Shown piece by piece: positions 44,315 through 50,646 of a DNA stretch of 50,646 nt; the first letter of the stretch is position 1, and the number at the start of each line of letters is the position of its first letter. The notes under the pieces are model-generated. The model saw only the letters and a list, made by a program, of their open reading frames with translations. It was not told where the DNA came from and ran no database searches. Made by a program: the position numbers and the translations under genes. This DNA is from Kangsaoukella pontilimi. GTDB lineage: Bacteria > Pseudomonadota > Alphaproteobacteria > Rhodobacterales > Rhodobacteraceae. The DNA lies in contig NZ_WUPT01000006.1 of NCBI RefSeq assembly GCF_009830125.1, positions 1-50,646 of the forward strand, in the 5' to 3' direction.

Positions 44315-44345
44315 CCCCGGCCGGGAGGGAGGGACCCGGCCGGGG
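44315..44345. other. Intercistronic stem-loop after sugar-binding protein
   Basis: CCCCGGCCGGG (44315-44325), loop of 9, CCCGGCCGGGG (44335-44345): a perfect 11-bp stem just downstream of the binding-protein stop on the minus strand, with no T-run. The position matches the hairpins at 7357 and 13952, each right after a binding-protein gene. Confidence 0.65.
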
Positions 44346-44361
44346 CTTTGACAGTCGTGGC

Positions 44362-45522
44362 TTAGCTCTCGGGCAGAACTTCGACGCCACCACCGATCAG
44401 CGGAACCGGCTCGGTATCCCAGGGACCGGTTTCGATCAGACGCTCAACGAAAGCATCGGGCGCGCCCGGCTCGTCGTACTGGAGGTACTGCTCGTAGTTG
44501 GCAGGCGTAACGCAGCTCAGCTTGAAGAAGCTCTCACGCTTGTTGTCTTCCAGCTCGCTCGGGACGATCTGGCCCGACGCGGCAAGGTAGGCCGTGTAGA
44601 GACCGATGGCCGAGGCCATGTAGCCGCGATGGAAGGTCTCGCCCACGATCGCGTTGTCGCCGCGACCCGAGATGATGTCTTCCAGCGTCTTCGGATACAG
44701 ACCGTCCGACGAGAACTTGACCTTGTCCAGCATGCCGGCGTTCTCGAAGGACTGCATGGCACCGATCTGCATGCCGTCATCCGCGCTCCATACGCCATTG
44801 ATCTGGTCGCCGTACTTGACGATCAGGTCCTTCGCGTTCCGGGCACCAAGCTGCGGGTCCCAGTTCGACGGACGCTCTTCGAGGATCGTGATTTCCGGAT
44901 AGTTCTCGTTGATCTCGGCCTTGAAACCGGCAACGCGGGTCTTGGACGTGGTCGAGTCCTGAACGCCGGGCAGCAGGATCACGTTGCCTTTGCCGCCAAG
45001 GGCATCGGCGAGAGCCTGGGCGCCGCAGCGGCCGGAGTCGACGCCGGTGTGCTTCTGGAAGGCCACGAAGTTGTCACCGATATGCTGCGGTTTGAACTCG
45101 TCGGGCTTGTTCCACCAGATGGTGACATAGCCGCCGGCCTGCTTGACCGCATCGACGATCGGAGGCGCGTCCGAGCTGGCGACCGTGTTGACGAACATGA
45201 TCGGCTTCTTGCCGCTGGCGAGAATGGCGAGGATGCTCGAGATCGACGTCTGCGACGAGTTGTTCGAGTTCACGATCTCAAGGTCGATACCGGTGGCGCG
45301 CGCCATGGCTTCGGCACCTTCGATGTTCGAGATCATGTACGGGTTGGTCGTGTTGATGACCGACGCCACGATCACCCACTCATCGGGGTTGAACCCCTCG
45401 GGATGCTCGATCTTGGCCTGGGCCATGGCGTCGTTGGCACCGAGGCCAGCGATCATGGCGGCCGCGACGATGGCGGTGAACGTGCGGCGGGTCGTCCCAC
45501 CGATCTTCGACAAGCTCTTCAT
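44362..45522 (-). CDS. ABC transporter periplasmic sugar-binding protein (RbsB-like)
   Basis: A 386-residue secreted protein. The leader MKSLSKIGGTTRRTFTAIVA carries TRRTF, similar to a Tat twin-arginine motif, and ends AMA near residue 34. The mature part has the type I periplasmic-binding fold: EWVIVASVINTTNPYMISNI, PIMFVNTVASSDAPPIVDAV and WSADDGMQIGAMQSFENAGM. It binds a sugar or polyol, unknown here, and hands it to the two permeases. The ATG at 45520-45522 has AGGAGG upstream. Confidence 0.92.
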   Translation of the reverse strand: MKSLSKIGGTTRRTFTAIVAAAMIAGLGANDAMAQAKIEHPEGFNPDEWVIVASVINTTNPYMISNIEGAEAMARATGIDLEIVNSNNSSQTSISSILAILASGKKPIMFVNTVASSDAPPIVDAVKQAGGYVTIWWNKPDEFKPQHIGDNFVAFQKHTGVDSGRCGAQALADALGGKGNVILLPGVQDSTTSKTRVAGFKAEINENYPEITILEERPSNWDPQLGARNAKDLIVKYGDQINGVWSADDGMQIGAMQSFENAGMLDKVKFSSDGLYPKTLEDIISGRGDNAIVGETFHRGYMASAIGLYTAYLAASGQIVPSELEDNKRESFFKLSCVTPANYEQYLQYDEPGAPDAFVERLIETGPWDTEPVPLIGGGVEVLPES

Positions 45523-45556
45523 GATATCCTCCTGTTGGAACTTGTTGGTATTGAGG

Positions 45557-46792
45557 TCAGCGCAGGCCTTTGAAGAAGGTGCGCACGTCGTCGACAAAAA
45601 GGTCGGGGACTTCGAGCGGGGCGAAGTGGCCGCCGTCGTTGTGAACCCGGTACTGTTGAAGGTTGAAGTACTTCTTCGTCCAGGTGAGCGGGGGCTTGTA
45701 GATCTCGCCCGGGAAGATCGACACGGCGGTCGGCACGCCCACGACCGGGAAGCGGTTGTGGCTGGGCTTCCACGGATTGCCGCGGCATTCCCAGTAGTAC
45801 CGGCACGAGGTGCCGCCGGTGTTGGTCAGGTAATAAACCGCCGCCGTGGTGATCAGGTCTTCTTTCGGCCAGACCTTCTCAAAGGCTTCGGTGCCCTCGC
45901 CGCGCTCGGCAAGGCCCCAGAAATAGCGCTTCTCGGTGATCCAGGCGAGCTGACCGGCGGGGCTGTCGGCCACGAGGGCGCCAAGCGTCTGCGGTTTCGT
46001 CAGCTGGATTTCACCGTAGCCGCTTTCGTTCTGGACGAAGTTCTTGCCGCGCTCGAACCAGCCTGCCTCTTCGGCGGTGTATTCGGTGGCCGCCGGCAAG
46101 CCGAGGATCGGGTCGTATTCGATGCCTTCGGGCTGGTCCGGATGCTCGGGCAGGTAGTGGCTCATCTGGGCCGGGAAGTGGGTGTAAACCCCGATCACAT
46201 CTTTCTCGTACTTGTGACCGTGCTGCTGCGCGACGAGTGCGCCCCAGTCGCCGCCGGCGGTGGCGTATCTCTCGTAGCCGAGGACCTCGGTCATCAGCTT
46301 GTTTTCCAGATCGGCGGTCTTGTGGAAGTTCCAGCCGGTCGTGCGCAGCGGCGACGAAAAGCCGTAGCCGGGAAGCGAGATCAGAACGACATCGAAGCTG
46401 TCTTCGGCATTGCCGCCATAAGCTTCGGGGTCGGTCAGCGGGCCGATCACCTTGCGAAGGTCCCAGAAAGTCCAGGGCCAGCCGTGGTGGATCAGAAGCG
46501 GCATCGGGTTCTTACCCTTGCCCTTCACATGGATGTAGTGAAGCGGCACATCCATCAGGTCGATCTTGAAATGCGGCAGCTCGTTCATGCGCCGCTCGAC
46601 ATCGCGCCAGTCGTACTCGTTGATCCAGTAATCGATCAGCGTGCGGTGATAGGCTGTGTTGTAGCCGTATTTCCAATCGTCATTGGCGAAGTCGTCCATG
46701 AAGCGGGTCCGCTTGAGGCGGGACATCATGTCGTTCAGATCTTCGTCCGGGATGTGGATCTCGAATTTGGTCGGGGACTGATCGAGGGCCAT
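45557..46792 (-). CDS. Epoxide hydrolase (alpha/beta hydrolase with EHN domain)
   Basis: A 411-residue enzyme. Residues about 1-105 are the EHN N-terminal domain (KFEIHIPDEDLNDMMSRLKR). Residues about 110-410 are the alpha/beta hydrolase: oxyanion region LLIHHGWPWTFWDL, nucleophile Asp in TAGGDWGALVAQQHG and the catalytic His in VHNDGGHFAPLEVPD. The family opens epoxides to diols. No signal peptide, so cytoplasmic. It lies between PepD and the sugar-binding protein, an unusual partner for a sugar importer. The ATG at 46790-46792 has GGAGGAAAC upstream. Confidence 0.9.
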   Translation of the reverse strand: MALDQSPTKFEIHIPDEDLNDMMSRLKRTRFMDDFANDDWKYGYNTAYHRTLIDYWINEYDWRDVERRMNELPHFKIDLMDVPLHYIHVKGKGKNPMPLLIHHGWPWTFWDLRKVIGPLTDPEAYGGNAEDSFDVVLISLPGYGFSSPLRTTGWNFHKTADLENKLMTEVLGYERYATAGGDWGALVAQQHGHKYEKDVIGVYTHFPAQMSHYLPEHPDQPEGIEYDPILGLPAATEYTAEEAGWFERGKNFVQNESGYGEIQLTKPQTLGALVADSPAGQLAWITEKRYFWGLAERGEGTEAFEKVWPKEDLITTAAVYYLTNTGGTSCRYYWECRGNPWKPSHNRFPVVGVPTAVSIFPGEIYKPPLTWTKKYFNLQQYRVHNDGGHFAPLEVPDLFVDDVRTFFKGLR

Positions 46793-46850
46793 GTCTGTTT
46801 CCTCCCTGTGGGTCTCGTGGCCGCCCTCCCCGGGCGGCTGCAAAGTGTCG

Positions 46851-48317
46851 TCAGTGATCGAGATGGCGCATGACGTCCTTGATCAGCGGCCAGACGCGGG
46901 CTGCCGATGTGTGGTCCATGCTCTCTTTCGGCGAATGCAGGTCGTAGAGGTTCGTGCCGATCCCGATGGTGTCCAGACCGTCGATCCGCTGCGTGAACAT
47001 GCCGAGTTCGAGGCTGCAGACCGAGACCAGCACATCGGGCTTCTGACCCATCGTGCGCTCGTAGCAGTCCTTCGCGATCTCCAGCATCCGCGAATGCGGG
47101 TTCCACGGAAATTCGGGCGCATCCAGGCCGATTTGCTTGGCGCGCACGCCGTCGCCAGCCAGATCCGCGAGCAGCATGAGCTGATCCAGAACCATGTGCT
47201 TGCGCGAGGTCACGGCGCTGGTGATCGTGCTGGTGATCTCGACACGGTCGCCCGCCGTAATCATCAGGCCGATGTTGTTCGACGTCTCCCAGTTGCCCTT
47301 CACTTCCAGGTTCTGGTTCGTGATGCCGTTCGGCAGAAGCGCGATGACCTGCACCAGGCGCGCAGCGGCGGCAGGCGACATGACCTTTTCGACGGACTTG
47401 TCACTTTGGGCGACCGTGATCCGCATGTCGGGATCGGCAAGGCGGAACTCGGACTTGATGTCGGCGGCAAGAGCTTCCACGGCGGCGGTGATCGCGCCGA
47501 CCTCGTCCGACTTGACCCAGAGCAGCGCTTCGCTTTCGGCGGGAATGACGTTGTTCTGGACACCACCCGAGACGCGCGCGACCTGAACGTCGCCCGCCTT
47601 CATCGCAGCGCGAAGGAGACGGCCCAAAAGCACGATCGAGTTGCCGCGCTCGAAGTGAATGTCGAATTCGCAGTGGCCGCCCAGAAGGCCGCGAATGTCA
47701 ATTACCAGGGCGGTGCGCCCGGCCTCGGCATCGGACCATTCCGTGTCGACGTCGATCCGGCAGGTCACGTCACCCGAGCAACCGGCAAGGAGCTGCTTCT
47801 CCTCGATCCAGTTAAAGTCGATCATCCGCTTGCCGGAAAGCTTGGTCAGATCGACATTGTCGCCACCGACCTTGCCCATCTCTTCCATGACGGTCATCAC
47901 GCATTCCAGCGGCGGATGCGGGATGTCCGACGAGTCGAGCAGCGCAAGCATGTAGGAAATGCCCAGACCGTTGTCTGCGCCAAGCGTCGTGCCTTCGGCG
48001 CGGATACGATCGCCATCGACCTTGAGCGTCACGCCCTGAGTCGCGAAGTCGTGCGTCACGCCCTCGTCCAGCTTGCAAACCATGTCGATATGGCCATGCA
48101 GGATGACGGTCGGCGCCTTTTCATAGCCGGACGTGCCGGGCTTTTTGACGATGATGTTGTCGAGATCGTCGCGGTGGTACTCGAGACCACGCTCTTCGGC
48201 GAAGGCGGCGATGTAGTCGGTCGCATCCTTCTCGTGCTGCGAGCAGCGATGCTTGCCGCTCAGCTCTTCGAAGAACCGCATGACTTCGCGGGGTTCGATG
48301 TTCTCAAGCACAGCCAT
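46851..48317 (-). CDS. pepD: Beta-Ala-His / aminoacyl-histidine dipeptidase (PepD-like)
   Basis: A 488-residue M20-family dipeptidase; E. coli PepD is 485. Metal ligands are visible in ILHGHIDMVCK (His, Asp), LGADNGLGISYMLALLD (Asp), VMEEMGKVGG (Glu-Glu) and the final LHSPKESMDHTSA (His). It splits Xaa-His dipeptides such as carnosine. The ATG at 48315-48317 follows AAGGAGG ten bases upstream. The frame continues open upstream to 48524, but that part is charged and low in conservation, so I rejected it. First gene of the ABC operon. Confidence 0.92.
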   Translation of the reverse strand: MAVLENIEPREVMRFFEELSGKHRCSQHEKDATDYIAAFAEERGLEYHRDDLDNIIVKKPGTSGYEKAPTVILHGHIDMVCKLDEGVTHDFATQGVTLKVDGDRIRAEGTTLGADNGLGISYMLALLDSSDIPHPPLECVMTVMEEMGKVGGDNVDLTKLSGKRMIDFNWIEEKQLLAGCSGDVTCRIDVDTEWSDAEAGRTALVIDIRGLLGGHCEFDIHFERGNSIVLLGRLLRAAMKAGDVQVARVSGGVQNNVIPAESEALLWVKSDEVGAITAAVEALAADIKSEFRLADPDMRITVAQSDKSVEKVMSPAAAARLVQVIALLPNGITNQNLEVKGNWETSNNIGLMITAGDRVEITSTITSAVTSRKHMVLDQLMLLADLAGDGVRAKQIGLDAPEFPWNPHSRMLEIAKDCYERTMGQKPDVLVSVCSLELGMFTQRIDGLDTIGIGTNLYDLHSPKESMDHTSAARVWPLIKDVMRHLDH

Positions 48318-48883
48318 GTCTTCGTCTTCCTCCTTGTCGGCCCGATTGAGCGCCGCGTTTTCCACGGGCCCCGATGGCGATGTTCCCGCGCCAGCTTCCG
48401 GAAGGTCGAGCGCCGCTCCTCCTGCGGCATCTTCAGCTTCGCCTTCCCTTTGTGGCGCTATTGTTCGTCTTGCGGTCATTTGTATCATTTTTTCCGTTTC
48501 TGACAATCCCAAATCTTTCGACATCGTATTTTCTGTTACTTTTCACTGTTTTTATTTCGATTTCTTGCGCGCCAGGCGACCACCTCGAGACCGGCGACGC
48601 TCGCAACACAGAGAAATCTCCTCACATTGCGCCATTTGTTCAAAGCCTGGATAGGCCAGTATTCGAAGCGATTCTCCTCCACCCTCAACTACCTTCGATC
48701 CCAATGACGGCCACTGAGTTGCCCCCCTCCGGTGACGACACACGGCACTTCGGAGCATGGACGCAGTGACGCGACTCGCCCCTGTGTTCCGCATGTCGAA
48801 TTTCGTATTTCGTATACGAAATATTTAGGCTAGTCTACCCAAGAGGCTGGACCTAGGGTCGGCCCACAAGAAAAGGAGGCACG
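48318..48883. other. Long divergent intergenic region between pepD operon and GntR gene
   Basis: 566 bases. 48318-48524 is open in frame with pepD (a 69-codon extension) but not used. The central part (about 48480-48580) is T-rich on the plus strand and unlike the surrounding GC-rich DNA, as expected for promoters. The GntR operator palindrome lies at 48806-48823. Confidence 0.5.
48806..48823. promoter_or_regulatory. 18-bp palindrome, probable GntR/FCD operator
   Basis: TATTTCGTATACGAAATA is perfectly symmetrical, with the central GT-AT-AC seen in many GntR-family sites. A second TTTCGTA half-site precedes it at 48801. It is about 60 bases upstream of the GntR start and so suits autoregulation; control of the pepD operon is possible but the distance is about 490 bases. 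Confidence 0.75.
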
Positions 48884-49549
48884 ATGCAGTCGATCAAACC
48901 CAAGAAGTCGCTGGTTGATGAGACGTACGAAATTCTCGTAGAAGCCATTTGCCTTCGAGAGTTCGAACCCGGCGAGCGCCTGAATCAGGACGAGATCGCC
49001 GCACGGCTAAACATCTCGCGTCAGCCGGTGAACAGCGCCATCGCGATTCTCAAGGCCGACAACCTTGTCGAAGATACGGGTCGCCGCGGCGTCATTGTCG
49101 CTCCGATCGACCCGGACATGTCGTCGTCCATCTACGAATACCGGATGGTGATCGAGCCGATGGCTGTTGAGCTAGCCGCCCGGCACCTGCCACAGACAGC
49201 GCGAAGCGAAGCCGACGCCATACTTAAAGAGGGCCGTGAGGCCGTCGAGCGAGCCGACATGCGTGCGCTCCTACAATCCGACCGCTGTTTCCACGAAATG
49301 ATCTACGGCTGGAGCCGCAACCTTGTCATCCAGAAGTCGATGCAGGTGACATGGAATCACCTGCGGCGGGATATGGCCGAGGTTCTGCGTGATCCTTCAC
49401 GCTCCGCGCCGATATGGGACGAACATGCCGAAATAGTCGACGCGCTCCTGTCCGGCGACACGACCGGCGCGGCAGACCTGATGCGCGACCATCTGCGGAA
49501 CGCGCATGAGCGCAATTCAAGACCGGGCGACGGGTCATCGACAGGATGA
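48884..49549 (+). CDS. GntR-family regulator with FCD domain
   Basis: A 221-residue FadR-subfamily regulator. The winged helix is LREFEPGERLNQDEIAARLN followed by RQPVNSAIAILKADNLV. The C-terminal FCD domain (EYRMVIEPMAVELAARHL; LQSDRCFHEMIYGWSRN; WDEHAEIVDALLSGDTTGA) has the Asp/His metal positions. FCD proteins bind carboxylates or sugar acids. AAAAGGAGGCACG precedes the ATG. It is divergent from the pepD/ABC operon and probably represses it or itself through the 18-bp palindrome. Confidence 0.92.
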   Translation: MQSIKPKKSLVDETYEILVEAICLREFEPGERLNQDEIAARLNISRQPVNSAIAILKADNLVEDTGRRGVIVAPIDPDMSSSIYEYRMVIEPMAVELAARHLPQTARSEADAILKEGREAVERADMRALLQSDRCFHEMIYGWSRNLVIQKSMQVTWNHLRRDMAEVLRDPSRSAPIWDEHAEIVDALLSGDTTGAADLMRDHLRNAHERNSRPGDGSSTG

Positions 49550-50079
49550 GGGTTTCATCCAGTCGCCTCCGGCCCCGACGCATCGCGAGGCTCCTGCTGC
49601 GCCCCCTCCCGGTTTATTGACGCGGGCGCTCTCGTGGGTTGGAACTGAACACCCATAAACTTGGCCGATGATACACAACCGAGGCGTCGAGCAGGCGCGC
49701 GGGACTGTCCGACACTCATCCATGGCGACGGGCGAAACGGGTAAAAGGATTTCGGGAAGCTTGGCCTGGCTGTGCACGCAGTCTCGAGCGATCCAGTCTC
49801 GGCCAGAAATTCCCTGTTAACAGGGAAACTGCAGGGAAAACTGGCGGATTCAGTTTGATTACGCCTGCGCTCCCCCCAAAATACCGAAGATAAGCAGATG
49901 GTTATGGGTGATTTCCCTAAGACAAAGAACAGGGATTTTATTGAGCTCGAACAGCGAACTCTTAGCTGCGAACAGGGAGTAACCTTCGCGTTCGGGAAAA
50001 GGGCGGAAGTACTTCGACAGGCTTTCCCAATAGGAGTCCACCTAAGTAGGTGACGCTAAAATCTGACTGATGCTAGAGT
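49550..50079. other. Intergenic region
   Basis: 530 bases between the GntR gene and the transketolase-like gene. No convincing gene. The right half (49810-49978) carries the CAGGGA-rich repeated stretch described separately; an open frame at 49859-50041 on the minus strand overlaps it and I do not recognise its 60-residue product. Confidence 0.4.
49810..49978. repeat. Cluster of CAGGGA motifs with an 18-bp palindrome
   Basis: TTCCCTGTTAACAGGGAA at 49810-49827 is a perfect palindrome. CAGGGA then recurs at 49832, 49930 and 49973 on the same strand; GAACAGGGA occurs at 49927-49935 and 49970-49978, 43 bases apart. The stretch is more AT-rich than its surroundings. It may be a dispersed repeat or a recombination scar. 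Confidence 0.6.
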
Positions 50080-50646
50080 TCAATTATAGGTCATCCAATC
50101 AAAGGATGTCTTATCAATCGACCTCCCCTTGGTCAGACCCTCGACCCTTTCCACGATCGACGCCGCGTCAATGCCATGGCGATGGTAGAGATCGCCGATC
50201 GTGCCGGTCTCTCCAAAATGTTCGACCCCAAGGGGAACGGTCCTGTGTCCCGCGACCGAGCCCAGCCAGGCCAGCGTCGCCGGATGCCCGTCGATGACCG
50301 TCACAAGGGTGCAATGGTCCGGCAAGTCCTTCATCAGTCGTTCGACATGCCCCTCGGCGCCGCTCTGCCCTCGGGACCTGGCCCGTTGCGCAGCCGTCCA
50401 GCCGGCATTCAGACGGTCCGAGGATGTCACGGCCAGCACACCGACATCCCGCCGGGCCTCGGCGATGGCGCCCGCGGCCTCGATCGCCTTAGGGGCGACA
50501 GCGCCCTGATAGGCGATCACGACCTCGCAATTCGGACCGGGCTTCCGCAACCAGTAGGCGCCGTCAATCGCCCCCTGCCTAAAGGCATCGTCGCCGCGTT
50601 TGCCCGGCTGCTCGATCGGGTTGGTGGTCAGTCGCAGGTAAACCGC
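50080..50646 (-). CDS. Transketolase / pyruvate dehydrogenase E1-like protein, C-terminal part (cut by window edge)
   Basis: The last 188 codons of a protein whose N-terminal part lies beyond the right edge. The segment AVYLRLTTNPIEQPGKRG is followed by VVIAYQGAVAPKAIEAAGAI and GHRTVPLGVEHFGETGTIGD, then LYHRHGIDAASIV, the typical C-terminal domain of large transketolase/E1-like enzymes. It ends at TGA 50080-50082 with the tail DKTSFDWMTYN, which is less conserved. It matches the family of the N-terminal piece at 1-189 on the same strand. Whether they are two genes or one repeated gene cannot be resolved here. Confidence 0.85.
   Translation of the reverse strand, partial: AVYLRLTTNPIEQPGKRGDDAFRQGAIDGAYWLRKPGPNCEVVIAYQGAVAPKAIEAAGAIAEARRDVGVLAVTSSDRLNAGWTAAQRARSRGQSGAEGHVERLMKDLPDHCTLVTVIDGHPATLAWLGSVAGHRTVPLGVEHFGETGTIGDLYHRHGIDAASIVERVEGLTKGRSIDKTSFDWMTYN

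Noticed and set aside
48318-48524. 69-codon N-terminal extension of PepD
   Set aside because: A strong ribosome site stands before the ATG at 48317, which gives the usual PepD length; the extension is charged and not like the family.
49859-50041. 60-codon minus-strand open frame
   Set aside because: It overlaps the CAGGGA repeats, lacks a ribosome site and resembles no protein I know; not called as a gene.
1-50646. Window as a complete circular molecule with the transketolase-like gene across the join
   Set aside because: Codon phase would match, but the joined gene would lack about 500 residues of the family, and chance alone gives in-phase edges one time in three. Kept only as one of several options.
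1-50646. CRISPR array, prophage or integron
   Set aside because: No regularly spaced repeats, phage structural genes, integrases or transposases were seen.

Overview
The window is GC-rich and densely packed. It reads as an alphaproteobacterium, most likely a Roseobacter-type Rhodobacteraceae. The grounds are gene content only: a TRAP transporter, several ABC sugar importers, a type II lumazine synthase, a short GAF-Fis regulator beside an aldehyde dehydrogenase, and remnants of nasT, nasA and cysG. No rRNA, tRNA, CRISPR array, phage module or intact transposase was seen.

Layout. Position 1-189 is the start of a transketolase/pyruvate dehydrogenase E1-like gene running off the left edge; 50080-50646 is the end of a gene of the same family running in from the right edge. 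444-5440 holds small metabolic and regulatory genes: an NmrA-like reductase with a divergent LysR regulator, a cupin, an ABM-fold monooxygenase, a GNAT, a MarR-GNAT fusion and a MarR-like regulator. 5456-8356 is a TRAP transporter. 8823-11431 is an aldehyde dehydrogenase under a GAF-Fis regulator. 11846-12361 is an aminoglycoside/lincosamide-type nucleotidyltransferase.

12590-20362 is a MalEFGK-type importer operon with a tandem-domain glycerophosphodiesterase, a LacI regulator and an inositol-phosphatase-family enzyme, preceded by a perfect 16-bp operator-like palindrome. It converges with a GH38-like protein and a PHP phosphoesterase (20372-23815). Together they suggest uptake and intracellular dismantling of a glycosylated glycerophosphodiester. 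24281-25923 is a decayed nitrate-assimilation locus: a nasT start joined by deletion to an internal piece of nasA, followed by a frameshifted cysG.

26542-48317 is the most interesting part. A minus-strand operon encodes a TPP-dependent E1 (alpha and beta), an 80-residue free-standing lipoyl protein, a GlpD-like dehydrogenase, a class II aldolase, a free-standing E2 catalytic domain, a glycerol-1-phosphate-dehydrogenase-like enzyme, an FGGY kinase and a HAD protein. Divergent to it lie a SorC-type regulator, a second FGGY kinase, a lipoyl synthase and a type II lumazine synthase. A ribose-type ABC importer operon follows, carrying an epoxide hydrolase and a PepD-type dipeptidase, with a divergent GntR/FCD regulator. 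I read this as an undescribed polyol or ketose pathway that phosphorylates and oxidises its substrate, cleaves it, captures an acyl unit as acyl-CoA on a split 2-oxoacid-dehydrogenase-like complex, and brings its own lipoate and flavin supply genes. The substrate cannot be told from the sequence.
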